NCBI GenBank assembly: GCA_007117625.1
Contig: SKGE01000037.1
Span: 1-42,594, forward strand
Origin: Candidatus Izemoplasma sp.
Lineage (GTDB): Bacteria; Bacillota_I; Bacilli_A; Izemoplasmatales; Izemoplasmataceae
Length of the DNA: 42,594 bases
Direction: 5' to 3'
The position numbers were made by a program, and so were the translations under genes. Positions 24,104 through 32,322 of the stretch are shown in pieces. Under the pieces are notes generated by a model. That model saw only the letters and a program-made list of their open reading frames with translations. It was not told the origin of the DNA and searched no databases. Numbering within the stretch: the stretch's first letter is position 1; each line of letters starts with the position of its first letter.

Positions 24104-24962
24104 CGACTATTTTGAAGGTTGGTACGTTCGTATCACTGACCGTGTGAATAACGTAAACCTAGCAATCATATTCGCTAAAACGCTCTATAAAGAGGATCCG
24201 CACGCCTTTATACAAGTCTATGACGGTGTTTCGTTAAAAAACCATTACTATCGCTTTGATATTGATGATTTTTCTTATGAAAATAATACTGTATATATCA
24301 AAAACAATAGTTTATCGGTCAAGCGCATTGTACTCGCTTTAGATGTTTATACGGTTGATGTTATGTTAAAAGCCCATACGTTGTTGCAAAAAGAGAGTGC
24401 GATGGGATATCTAGAAAAGTTCCCGCTTGAATGTTATCAAGAAGTGATTTTCTTGGATGCAGAAGCGATTGGAACAGTGAAACGGAAAAACAATGCCATT
24501 CAAGTTAAAGCAAAAGGTTATATGGAAAAAACTTATGGCCGAAAGTTCCCTAAAAAGTGGTTTTGGCTTCAAGCCAATCATTTTGATGATACGGTTTGTT
24601 TAACTTTAGCCGGTGGTTCGGTACCGACTTTGACGTTTAAGCCATTTGGTTTTTTTGCGATTTTCCAACTCCACGGTGAAGAACATGCATTTGGAACCTA
24701 CAATCTATCAAGGATGAAACTTGAAACCATTGCTGATGATCGCGTTCGGTTTGTGGTTAAGAAGCGTCGGTATGTCCTTGAGATTATCGCGCATTTAAAA
24801 CACCCAGTAGAGCTTGTTGGACCAAATGATAACGGTGAGATGAATCTCCCAGTATTTGAAAGCTTATCATCCCATGTGAAAGTTGTTTTTAAGCACAAAA
24901 ATCAAGTGTTGTATGAAGGTAGCAGTGCTTTTGCAGGGTTTGAATGGATGTACGATGCCTAA
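24069..24962 (+). CDS. Tocopherol cyclase-like family protein
   Basis: 297 residues, beta-rich, no signal peptide. It matches the tocopherol-cyclase-like family by two landmarks: DYFEGWYVRI near residue 11, and YGRKFPKKWFWLQANHFDD (about 154-172), corresponding to the W-G-x-x-F-P-x-x-W-x-W-x-Q-x-N segment of plant VTE1. In plants the fold closes the chromanol ring of tocopherol; many bacterial members occur where no tocopherol pathway exists and their function is unknown. ATG 24069 has GGAAG nearby, and the gene overlaps the membrane protein gene by 35 bases, suggesting coupled translation and a joint role, perhaps on a lipid or isoprenoid. Confidence 0.75.
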   Translation: MQKFQIQNKKSSDYFEGWYVRITDRVNNVNLAIIFAKTLYKEDPHAFIQVYDGVSLKNHYYRFDIDDFSYENNTVYIKNNSLSVKRIVLALDVYTVDVMLKAHTLLQKESAMGYLEKFPLECYQEVIFLDAEAIGTVKRKNNAIQVKAKGYMEKTYGRKFPKKWFWLQANHFDDTVCLTLAGGSVPTLTFKPFGFFAIFQLHGEEHAFGTYNLSRMKLETIADDRVRFVVKKRRYVLEIIAHLKHPVELVGPNDNGEMNLPVFESLSSHVKVVFKHKNQVLYEGSSAFAGFEWMYDA

Positions 24963-24971
24963 ATCTTGATA

Positions 24972-24980
24972 TGTTATAAT
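24972..24980 (+). promoter_or_regulatory. Extended -10 promoter of the aldo/keto reductase gene
   Basis: TG-T-TATAAT just ahead of GAGGTGA and the ATG at 24999. Confidence 0.6.
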
Positions 24981-24998
24981 AAAAACTGAGGTGATTTC

Positions 24999-25820
24999 AT
25001 GAAGTTTAGATTAAACAATGGTGTTGAAATTCCAGCGATTGGTTTGGGAACCTTTAGAAGTAAGGATGAAGATGCCTATAAGGCCGTTTTACACGCTTTA
25101 AAAAATGGCTATCGCCACATCGATACAGCGATGGTTTATGGCAATGAAAGCGACGTAGGAAGAGCAATTAAAGATTCTAATATCCCAAGGGAAGAAATTT
25201 TTGTAACGACAAAACTTTGGAATGGTGATCAAGGGTACCTATCAACCAAACGTGCCTTAAAACGCTCTTTAGAGCGCTTAAAGCTTGAATATGTCGATTT
25301 GTATTTGATTCATTGGCCAAAGGATTATCAGAAAACCGCAGATAGTTATCAAGCATTAGAAGAACTGTATAAAGATGGCTTCACACGAGCCATTGGCGTT
25401 TCTAATTTTAACTTTCATCATTTGGAGCATTTATTTGATACAGCTGAAATTATGCCACAAGTGAATCAAGTCGAATGTCATGTTAAGGTGCAAAACATTA
25501 AACTTCAAGACTTTTGTATGAAACATGGTATTCATTTAGAGGCTTACGCTCCGATGATGTCACATCATATAGATGAGCTTTTGGAAGTTGAAGTGCTTCA
25601 AAATATTGCAAAAAAACATCAAGCAAGCGTTCCGCAGATTGCCATCAAGTATTTGATTCAAAGAGATATCATTGCAATTCCTAAATCAACGACACCAAAA
25701 CGCATCGATGAAAATTTAAAAGCTTTAGCGATTCAACTTGACGATGAAGATATGGAAGCGATTCGCAAGTTGAATTCTGGAAGAAAAAGTTTTCCTGACC
25801 CTGACAACATCGACTTTTAG
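24999..25820 (+). CDS. Aldo/keto reductase (AKR5-like)
   Basis: Cytoplasmic NADPH-dependent carbonyl reductase, 273 residues, of the 2,5-diketogluconate reductase/prostaglandin F synthase group. The TIM-barrel signatures are complete: GLGTFRS, RHIDTAMVYGNE (catalytic Asp and Tyr), TTKLW (catalytic Lys), LIHWP (catalytic His), GVSNF and the cofactor-binding IPKSTTPKRIDEN. Own promoter and terminator, so a single gene. Such enzymes often detoxify methylglyoxal and other aldehydes; the true substrate is not visible. Confidence 0.92.
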   Translation: MKFRLNNGVEIPAIGLGTFRSKDEDAYKAVLHALKNGYRHIDTAMVYGNESDVGRAIKDSNIPREEIFVTTKLWNGDQGYLSTKRALKRSLERLKLEYVDLYLIHWPKDYQKTADSYQALEELYKDGFTRAIGVSNFNFHHLEHLFDTAEIMPQVNQVECHVKVQNIKLQDFCMKHGIHLEAYAPMMSHHIDELLEVEVLQNIAKKHQASVPQIAIKYLIQRDIIAIPKSTTPKRIDENLKALAIQLDDEDMEAIRKLNSGRKSFPDPDNIDF

Positions 25821-25844
25821 CACTTCGTTTGAAGTGCTTTTTTT
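25819..25844 (+). terminator. Terminator of the aldo/keto reductase gene
   Basis: AGCACTTC (25819-25826), GTTT loop, GAAGTGCT (25831-25838) and a T-run. Confidence 0.88.
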
Positions 25845-25864
25845 TGTTGTTTTACTTGAATTGA

Positions 25865-25893
25865 CTTTACATTATGTCACAATGATTTATAAT
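25865..25893 (+). promoter_or_regulatory. Promoter of the GGDEF-EAL gene
   Basis: TTTACA (25865-25870), 17-base spacer, TATAAT (25888-25893), then AGGAGAG before the ATG. Confidence 0.7.
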
Positions 25894-25921
25894 ATAGTAA
25901 AGTAGAAATTATAGGAGAGAC

Positions 25922-27367
25922 ATGATGGAAATACACATTCAGACAAGATGGTTCCTAAGCACCATTCAAAGTTTTTTGACAACACTTCAAGACATTCCTT
26001 TTACTGTGTGGCTCGGTTTGCTAATCGCTGTAACCGTGCTCTTTTTGTTAGGCTTTTTCATCATCTTAATAAATCGTAAAAATACCTTGAAGTTTTATCG
26101 GACACTTTTATACGATGATTCATTGACAGAAATTAAAAATGTTAACTATTTAAGGGAACACTTTAATAATATATTGGTTGCATTTGATCAAGATGTATCG
26201 ATGTATTATTTAAACATCGATAATTTTAAAAACTACAACGATCTATTGGGCCATACACTTGCAAATAACTTACTTCATGAGGTCGCTTATCGTCTAAAAA
26301 ACTTAGCAGAACCTTATGGAACGGTTTATCGCATGCATTCTGATCATTTTATCTTGCTTTATCCGAGTAAGTCCGATGAGGATCACAGTTTTTCTAACCG
26401 TTTGTTAACGGCTTTAAAAGAGCCTTATGAAGCAGGCATACACTCGATTAAACTGACAACTTCTATTGGACGTTATGCCATTAATGTTAAAAACCCGAGG
26501 TTTAATGATTGTTTGCTGCGAAGTGAGTTAGCGCTTCAGGAAGCAAAAATGCTTGGGAAAGATCAGATTGTTTATTATTCGAGTGCCATTAAACGCAAAA
26601 ACCACGATGCCTTTTCGATGTATCGCTTGATTAAAGATGCTTTAAAAGATAAACAGTTTTTTTTGGAGTATCAACCGATTATTGAGCGCAACACGATGAA
26701 GATTGTAGGTTTAGAGTCATTGATTAGAATTCAGCATAAAGACCGTGTTTATTATCCGCAAGAAATTATTGCATATGCTGAGAAGTATCATTTGATTGAA
26801 GAGATTGATCGGTTTGTCATTGCCGAATCGTTTAAAGCATTTAAGCGTTTTGACCGCTCTGAATGTCCTTTAGAGTTTATGTCGGTTAATATTAGTACGA
26901 CTGAAATTAACAATAAAGCCTTTATCGACTATGTTGTTGAGCAAGCTGAAGCTTATGATATTGAACCTTCAAAAATCACCATCGAGTTTACTGAAACGTA
27001 TTCTCCTGAAGATTTTTCTAAGGAGGCTAATTTTATTAAAACATTGCAAGCTCATGGGTTCCAAGTCGCGATTGACGATTTTGGTAGTGGCTATTCATCG
27101 ATGATTCGCCTTTCTCAAAACCAACTTGATAAAATTAAAATTGATCGCAGTTTTATCACAAATATCGCAAATAATAAAGCTAATCAGAAAATTGTAAAAG
27201 CGATTATTAATCTTTCTGAAACGTTTGGTTTAGAGGTCATTGTTGAAGGTGTTGAAACCGAGTCCGACTTAAACTATATAAAGGATTTCAATATCAAATA
27301 TTACCAGGGATACTATTTTTATAAAGCTCTCTCCGAAAATGTTTGTGTAAAAACTATTAAAAACTAG
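25922..27367 (+). CDS. Cyclic-di-GMP phosphodiesterase with degenerate GGDEF and intact EAL domain
   Basis: 481 residues: one membrane helix (about residues 28-50), a GGDEF-fold domain (about 60-210) and an EAL domain (about 225-478). The cyclase signature is lost: the GGDEF position reads HSDHF, so the domain probably only binds or regulates. In the EAL domain the metal/substrate residues look complete: ESL in the EAL position with its Glu, the Asn of VNIS, Glu of IEFTET, DDFGSGYSS, Lys of KIKID and EGVET. It should therefore cleave c-di-GMP to pGpG at the inner membrane. No sensor domain beyond the membrane segment. Flanked by its own promoter and terminator. Confidence 0.9.
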   Translation: MMEIHIQTRWFLSTIQSFLTTLQDIPFTVWLGLLIAVTVLFLLGFFIILINRKNTLKFYRTLLYDDSLTEIKNVNYLREHFNNILVAFDQDVSMYYLNIDNFKNYNDLLGHTLANNLLHEVAYRLKNLAEPYGTVYRMHSDHFILLYPSKSDEDHSFSNRLLTALKEPYEAGIHSIKLTTSIGRYAINVKNPRFNDCLLRSELALQEAKMLGKDQIVYYSSAIKRKNHDAFSMYRLIKDALKDKQFFLEYQPIIERNTMKIVGLESLIRIQHKDRVYYPQEIIAYAEKYHLIEEIDRFVIAESFKAFKRFDRSECPLEFMSVNISTTEINNKAFIDYVVEQAEAYDIEPSKITIEFTETYSPEDFSKEANFIKTLQAHGFQVAIDDFGSGYSSMIRLSQNQLDKIKIDRSFITNIANNKANQKIVKAIINLSETFGLEVIVEGVETESDLNYIKDFNIKYYQGYYFYKALSENVCVKTIKN

Positions 27368-27393
27368 CGCTTATAATGTAAATTATAGGCGCT
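27366..27393 (+). terminator. Hairpin after the GGDEF-EAL gene
   Basis: A 12-bp stem with one G-U (27366-27377 with 27382-27393) is capped by GTAA, a GNRA-type loop. The T tract is short, so termination strength is uncertain. Confidence 0.65.
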
Positions 27394-27398
27394 TTAAA

Positions 27399-27427
27399 TT
27401 GATTACAATGCGATTTTGTGTTATTAT
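27399..27427 (+). promoter_or_regulatory. Promoter of the DUF2188-like gene
   Basis: TTGATT (27399-27404), 17-base spacer, TATTAT (27422-27427) with a TG one base ahead (extended -10). Confidence 0.6.
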
Positions 27428-27475
27428 AGTCTTGATTTTAAGGTGTTACTATAAAATAATAAGAGGGTGTAATAA

Positions 27476-27931
27476 ATGGGATTCTTGTCAAAACTATTTG
27501 GAAAAAAGAAGAAAAAAGAAGCGGTTAGAGAAGAAAAATTAAATGAAGAAAAAGCAACAACGAACAAAATTGATGAACAAGAAGCAGAAAACATCACACT
27601 CGAAGACGTAGAAAAAGAACTTAAAGAAATGAGCGTTGCACACGATGCGGAGCAAACACCGCCACAACCAGCACCGCGCACGGAACTTGAAGAAGAGCCA
27701 GAAGTTGATGAGCGCATTGATAAAGAGATTGAAGCGAAGGAAGAAGATGATCAAGCTGCGAGTGCAACCAAATATGCGATTAAAAAGCATCCTAAAGGAT
27801 GGCAGATTATTGCAGAAGATGCAGAACGTGCATATCGAGTCTTCGATACTCAAAAAGAAGCGATTGATTATGCGAAAGAGAACGACATTGAGTACGATTT
27901 ATATCGTGCTGATGGTACCTTACGCAAGTAA
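27476..27931 (+). CDS. DUF2188-like protein with charged N-terminal linker
   Basis: 151 residues, function unknown. The N-terminus MGFLSKLFGKKKKK is short, basic and amphipathic, possibly membrane-touching. Next comes a low-complexity Glu/Lys-rich linker (about residues 15-98), probably disordered or coiled. The C-terminal 50 residues form a compact domain: YAIKKHPKGWQIIAEDAERAYRVFDTQKEAIDYAK, then LYRADGTLRK. This matches the DUF2188 pattern (GW-x-(V/I), a T-Q-x-E-A-I/A helix and a DG-x-(L/I)-R end). AGAGGGTG precedes ATG. Single gene with its own terminator. Confidence 0.75.
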   Translation: MGFLSKLFGKKKKKEAVREEKLNEEKATTNKIDEQEAENITLEDVEKELKEMSVAHDAEQTPPQPAPRTELEEEPEVDERIDKEIEAKEEDDQAASATKYAIKKHPKGWQIIAEDAERAYRVFDTQKEAIDYAKENDIEYDLYRADGTLRK

Positions 27932-27955
27932 ACCTACAGTTGTAGGTTTTCTTTT
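27930..27955 (+). terminator. Terminator of the DUF2188-like gene
   Basis: AACCTAC/GTAGGTT hairpin (27931-27948) followed by TTCTTTTT. Confidence 0.8.
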
Positions 27956-27980
27956 TACGCCATTTAATGACACTTTGTCA
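27940..27980 (+). promoter_or_regulatory. Weak promoter and candidate autoregulatory operator of the second tetR
   Basis: TTGTAG (27940-27945), 17-base spacer, TTTAAT (27963-27968). A perfect dyad TGACA-CTT-TGTCA (27968-27980) touches the -10 and covers the start site, the expected place for TetR autorepression. The -35 overlaps the preceding terminator. Confidence 0.45.
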
Positions 27981-27995
27981 CAATTGAGGTGAATT

Positions 27996-28613
27996 ATGCC
28001 TAGTCAAACATTTCATAACCTATCCAATGCAAAAAAAACACATATTATTGAATCGATAAAGTACGTGTTTTTAAACAAACCTTTAAATAAAATATCGGTT
28101 TCTGACATTGTTCAGCAAGCGAAGATACCAAGAGGTAGTTTTTACCAATACTTTTCTGATATCGAAGATGCTTTTACTTATTTAGCAGATGCATCAATGC
28201 AAGCTTTTGAAAATGAAATTATGAGCCGTGTTGAAGGTAAAAACATAGCGTTTTTTGATTATTTAACCGGTGCTTTTGAAAAAGATTATGATTTTTTTAA
28301 AGCGTCGCAACATCAGAAAGTGATTAGTAAATTTTTTTCACAAAATCAGTTGTTTACGATTGATTATGAAAATTATCGAAAACGAAAAGAAACTTTTTAT
28401 AAAAGGTTTATTGAAGCTTTAAATACTGAGGCACTTACTCACGTAGCATATCATCGATTAATGAACTTATACTTTTATTTATCACATTTAAAAATACAAT
28501 TGATTCAAAAGGTTATTAAAGGAAGAGCCGACTTTGAAACTACTAAAAATGAGTATCAATGGATCATCAATACTTTTGAAGCAGGATTAAAGGAGAATGG
28601 ACACTATGAGTAA
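27996..28613 (+). CDS. TetR family transcriptional regulator of exporter pair 2
   Basis: 205 residues. N-terminal TetR helix-turn-helix (about residues 12-60: AKKTHIIESIKYVFLNKPLN, ISVSDIVQQAKIPRGSFYQYFSDIEDAF). The C-terminal part is helical and rich in aromatic residues, which could form a pocket for hydrophobic ligands. GAGGTG lies before ATG. The last codons overlap the start of the exporter gene by 8 bases in ATGAGTAA, so regulator and exporter are cotranscribed and coupled. A dyad at its promoter suggests it controls itself and the exporters. Confidence 0.9.
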   Translation: MPSQTFHNLSNAKKTHIIESIKYVFLNKPLNKISVSDIVQQAKIPRGSFYQYFSDIEDAFTYLADASMQAFENEIMSRVEGKNIAFFDYLTGAFEKDYDFFKASQHQKVISKFFSQNQLFTIDYENYRKRKETFYKRFIEALNTEALTHVAYHRLMNLYFYLSHLKIQLIQKVIKGRADFETTKNEYQWIINTFEAGLKENGHYE

Positions 28614-30372
28614 TATTTTCAAGATGTTCCGGTATGCTTTACCGTATAAAAAGCAAATGTTTTGGGCGATTTTTGGAATGATTGTTCAAGTTGGGGTAGC
28701 TTTTGTGATTCCGTTTATTATGCAATATATTATTGACGATGCCTTAGTGACAAGAAACTTTACGATGGTGATTACGTTAAGTTTGTTGATGCTTGTGCTT
28801 GCGTTTTTAGGTATTGCTGCAGGATTTTTGAACATTTATACATCTCAATATATCTCTCAGCATGCGAGTGCTGAGTTGAGACTTGATTTGTTCAATAAGA
28901 TTCAAACTTTGTCATTTAAAAATATCGATGACTTCAAGGTAAGTCGTTTGATTACAAACGCGACGAATGATATTGTACGCGTTCAAATGTTTTTTACAAT
29001 GATGTTACGAATGATTATTCGGGCGCCAATGATGATTATTATTGGACTTGTGCTTGCAATCAGTACTAGCTTACAGTTATCGCAAGTCTTTTACATCACG
29101 ATGCCACTGCTGATTATCTCTGTAATTATCATTATGGTTTTTGCTTATCCAAGGTTTAAACGGGTTCAAGTATCTTTGGATAACTTAAATAATACAGTGC
29201 TTGAGAATGCAAACGCGCCACAAGTTATTAAATCTTTTGTGTCACAACCGCACGAAGTAGACCGCTTTGAACAAGCGAATGAAAACTATCGTCAAGTCAA
29301 CACGAGTGCTGAAAGTTTAATGGCTTTTGCAGAACCAGTAATCTTTTTGATTTTTAATTTAGGCGTTGCGTTAATCTTATTGTTTGGAGCTCGTTATTTT
29401 GAAATGGGGCATGAAGCGTTCTTTATTGATGGACGTCCGAGAGTGGGTCTTTTAATGGCCTTTAATCAGTATAGTCAGCAAATATTAGTCGGATTAATGA
29501 TGTTTGCCTTTATGATGATTTTCGTTTCGCGGGCTGATGTTTCGGCAGCAAGAATTAATGAGATTTTCCGTGCGAAGATTGATTTAGAAAATCCTCAAGA
29601 TGGTAAGAAGCTTACGCTTAAAGGTGCGATTGATTTTGAAGATGTTTCATTTGGATATGGCGCTAACGGCAATAAAGTCTTAAACAATATAAGCTTTAAA
29701 ATAGCGGCAGGTGAAAAAATCGGTATTATTGGTTCGACAGGAAGTGGGAAAAGTTCGTTGGTTTCACTGATTCCTAGATTGTACGATCCACAACGGGGAC
29801 GTATTTATATTGATGGTGAGCGCTTAGACCACTTAGATATTCCAACTTTAAGAAATCAAATTGGTTTTGTGACCCAACAAGCAACGATTTTTAGTGGATC
29901 GATTGCTACAAATGTTCTTCAAGGTGATGAAGCAGCTTCGCTTGCGTCTTTAGAAAACGCCTCTAAAGATGCGCTTATCTATGATTTTGCAAAAGAACAA
30001 GAAGCCTATTTTAACCATCTTGTAAAAGCTAAAGGAACAAATTTAAGCGGTGGCCAAAAACAGCGTATTTCGATTGCTCGTGCATTGATTCGCAAACCAA
30101 AAATACTTATTTTAGATGATTCGACCAGTGCTGTCGATTTATCGAGTGAACGTAAAATTCTACGTGCGATTAATGCACTAGAATATAACCCAACTTTATT
30201 AATGATTTCGCAAAAAGTAGCGTCTGTAAGACGCATGGATAAAATATTGGTGCTTAATAATAATGGTGAAATTGATGGGTTCGGGAGACATGAATCGCTG
30301 ATGAAAAGCAGTAAGGTTTATCAAGAAATTGCCAAGAGCCAACTTGACATAGGTGGTGAACAACGTGGATAA
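28606..30372 (+). CDS. Heterodimeric ABC exporter, degenerate-site subunit (pair 2, A)
   Basis: Half-transporter, about 588 residues: six membrane helices (about residues 15-300), then an ATPase. Walker A GSTGSGKSS (about 375), signature LSGGQKQR (about 479), Walker B ILILDD (about 503). Two catalytic residues are changed: the Glu after Walker B is Asp, and the switch histidine is lost (ISQKVAS where AHRLST is usual, about 533). This is more degenerate than the other two A-type subunits in the window. ATG 28606 is chosen because AGGAG is 11 bases upstream; ATG 28597 is too close to it. Cotranscribed with tetR and with subunit B. Confidence 0.92.
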   Translation: MSNIFKMFRYALPYKKQMFWAIFGMIVQVGVAFVIPFIMQYIIDDALVTRNFTMVITLSLLMLVLAFLGIAAGFLNIYTSQYISQHASAELRLDLFNKIQTLSFKNIDDFKVSRLITNATNDIVRVQMFFTMMLRMIIRAPMMIIIGLVLAISTSLQLSQVFYITMPLLIISVIIIMVFAYPRFKRVQVSLDNLNNTVLENANAPQVIKSFVSQPHEVDRFEQANENYRQVNTSAESLMAFAEPVIFLIFNLGVALILLFGARYFEMGHEAFFIDGRPRVGLLMAFNQYSQQILVGLMMFAFMMIFVSRADVSAARINEIFRAKIDLENPQDGKKLTLKGAIDFEDVSFGYGANGNKVLNNISFKIAAGEKIGIIGSTGSGKSSLVSLIPRLYDPQRGRIYIDGERLDHLDIPTLRNQIGFVTQQATIFSGSIATNVLQGDEAASLASLENASKDALIYDFAKEQEAYFNHLVKAKGTNLSGGQKQRISIARALIRKPKILILDDSTSAVDLSSERKILRAINALEYNPTLLMISQKVASVRRMDKILVLNNNGEIDGFGRHESLMKSSKVYQEIAKSQLDIGGEQRG

Positions 30373-32242
30373 GTTTAAACTTTTAAGTAAGCAAGAGATT
30401 AAAGAAAAAGCCGGAGCTGATCTTTTAGATAACGACAATCAAGCGAATCAGCCACGTCGTGGAATGCGATCACGCGGACCAGCCATGTCGTTTAATAAAC
30501 CGAAAAAAATACGTGAAACGGTCAAGCGTTTGTTAGGATATATGGGCGTATACAAAGTTTGGGTCGCGTTAACTGCCTTGTTTGTGATTCTCGCAACATC
30601 TGTAAACTTAGCCATTCCGTACTTGTTTTCATACGCGATTGATGAGTTTATACTTCCAGGGTTATACGGTGAAATTTTGCGCATTGTTGTGATCATCTTA
30701 TTGATTGCCGTAGGAAATAGTTTTATCCGTTTCTTATCACGCTTTATTATGGTAAGAATATCACAGCGCATTATTAAGAAAATTCGTAAAGATGCATTCG
30801 ATAGCTTAATGAAGGCACCAATTTCTTATTACGATGAAAAAGGGTCTGGAGATATTGTTTCACGCATGTCAAATGATGTAGAGTTAATTAACGCCTCACT
30901 TGGACAAACGGTCTTAGAAGTAATTAATAGTACCGTGGTGTTGATTGGGTCTTTGGTGTATATGTTTATCTTGAGTTGGAGTCTATCGATTGTCGTAGTG
31001 CTCTTTGTACCATTAATGATTTTGTTCACAATCTTTATTTCTAAGCGCACGCGCAAAGGATTTAAAGAACAACAAGTTCATTTAGCAAGTTTAAACGGTA
31101 TTATTGAAGAAAACATTAATGGATTAAAAACGGTTAAGCTTTACAATCAAGAAAAGGCTTTTACAAAAGAGTTTAAGCACGATAATGATAAACTTAGAGA
31201 GGCTGGTTTCAAAGCACAAGTTTATGCTGGTATTTTATGGCCGTTTATTCACTTTATGAACAACTTGATTTACTTAACTGTTATTGCAGTTGGTGCGATA
31301 TTATTCCTATTTGCACCAGGGTGGTTAAGCGTTACAATCGGTCAGATTAATGGTGTGAGTATTTATTCGCGTCAGTTTATCATGCCGATTTCAAACTTAA
31401 GTCAAATGTTTAATGCTTTGATGCAAGGTATTGCTGGCGCAGAACGCGTCTTCGAACTGATTGATACTGCAAGTGAGTATGAGGAAGATGGCAAAGAACA
31501 TACTGAAGCATTCCAAGGTGCGATTACCTTTGAAAATGTCGATTTTTCTTACGACGAAGGTGTACCTGTCTTAAGAGATATTAATTTCACCGCTGATAAA
31601 GGTGATGTTATTGCGATTGTTGGACCAACCGGTGGTGGTAAGACAACTACTATCAAACTGATTAATAGATTTTATGATTTAGACAGAGGAACGATTAAAA
31701 TCGATGGACGAGATATTAAGTCAGTTGGAAAAGATGCCTTAAGAAAACGCATCGGTATCGTACTTCAAGATACTAAACTCTTTAAAGGAACTGTTTTTGA
31801 GAACATCCATTATGGTGACTTTAGTGCCTCGAAAGAGCAAGTTATAGAAGCTTCAAAGCAAGCCAATGCACATGATTTTATCAGCAAACTTCCACAAGGT
31901 TATGATTCGATGGTGCAAGAAGGTGGCGAAAACTTCTCTCAAGGAGAACGTCAACTTATTAGTATTGCACGAACAGTCCTTTCAAACCCAAGTTTACTCA
32001 TCTTAGATGAAGCCACTTCTAATGTGGATACTAGAACGGAAGCGAAAATCCAAGAAAGTATGGAAAAGCTGATGAAGGGAAGAACTAGTATTGTGATTGC
32101 ACATCGATTACAAACCATTCAAAAAGCGACAAAAATACTCGTGATTCACAACGGTGAACTCATCGAACACGGAACGCATCAATCGTTGCTAGATGCACGA
32201 GGCTTTTATCACAAACTTTATCAAGCACAGTTTGAAGCTTAA
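30365..32242 (+). CDS. Heterodimeric ABC exporter, catalytic subunit (pair 2, B)
   Basis: About 625 residues. An N-terminal cytoplasmic extension of some 45 residues with an RRGMRSRGPAM stretch, a Gly/Arg/Pro-rich lead common in this exporter subgroup, precedes six membrane helices and the ATPase. Walker A GPTGGGKTT (about 419), signature changed to FSQGERQ (about 523), Walker B LILDEA with catalytic Glu (about 547), H-loop AHRLQT. It complements subunit A, whose signature is intact. The start is taken as GTG 30365, eight bases after AGGTGG and overlapping the previous stop in GTGGATAA; GTG 30353 and 30356 are alternatives. Confidence 0.9.
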   Translation: MDKFKLLSKQEIKEKAGADLLDNDNQANQPRRGMRSRGPAMSFNKPKKIRETVKRLLGYMGVYKVWVALTALFVILATSVNLAIPYLFSYAIDEFILPGLYGEILRIVVIILLIAVGNSFIRFLSRFIMVRISQRIIKKIRKDAFDSLMKAPISYYDEKGSGDIVSRMSNDVELINASLGQTVLEVINSTVVLIGSLVYMFILSWSLSIVVVLFVPLMILFTIFISKRTRKGFKEQQVHLASLNGIIEENINGLKTVKLYNQEKAFTKEFKHDNDKLREAGFKAQVYAGILWPFIHFMNNLIYLTVIAVGAILFLFAPGWLSVTIGQINGVSIYSRQFIMPISNLSQMFNALMQGIAGAERVFELIDTASEYEEDGKEHTEAFQGAITFENVDFSYDEGVPVLRDINFTADKGDVIAIVGPTGGGKTTTIKLINRFYDLDRGTIKIDGRDIKSVGKDALRKRIGIVLQDTKLFKGTVFENIHYGDFSASKEQVIEASKQANAHDFISKLPQGYDSMVQEGGENFSQGERQLISIARTVLSNPSLLILDEATSNVDTRTEAKIQESMEKLMKGRTSIVIAHRLQTIQKATKILVIHNGELIEHGTHQSLLDARGFYHKLYQAQFEA

Positions 32243-32248
32243 AAAATT

Positions 32249-32281
32249 ATCCCACATCATAAAATGGTGTGGGATTTTTCT
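32249..32281 (+). terminator. Terminator of the second exporter operon
   Basis: A 12-bp stem with one G-U pair (32249-32260 with 32264-32275) has a AAA loop and T-run. Confidence 0.88.
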
Positions 32282-32291
32282 AGCGTTGGTG

Positions 32292-32297
32292 TATAAT
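32292..32297 (+). promoter_or_regulatory. -10 box of the E2-like gene
   Basis: Perfect TATAAT; no clear -35. GGAGG follows at 32311-32315. Confidence 0.5.
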
Positions 32298-32322
32298 AGT
32301 ATATAGACTTGGAGGGAAAACG

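Noticed and set aside
25862-25880. TGAC...GTCA half-sites before the GGDEF-EAL gene, resembling the dyad at the second tetR
   Set aside because: Only four-base arms with a wide spacer, and they overlap the promoter; chance is the likelier explanation.
27424-27853. Overlapping leftward frames, Ser/Cys/Phe-rich, opposite the DUF2188-like gene
   Set aside because: They mirror the Glu/Lys-rich linker of the rightward gene, have low-complexity composition and no ribosome binding site.
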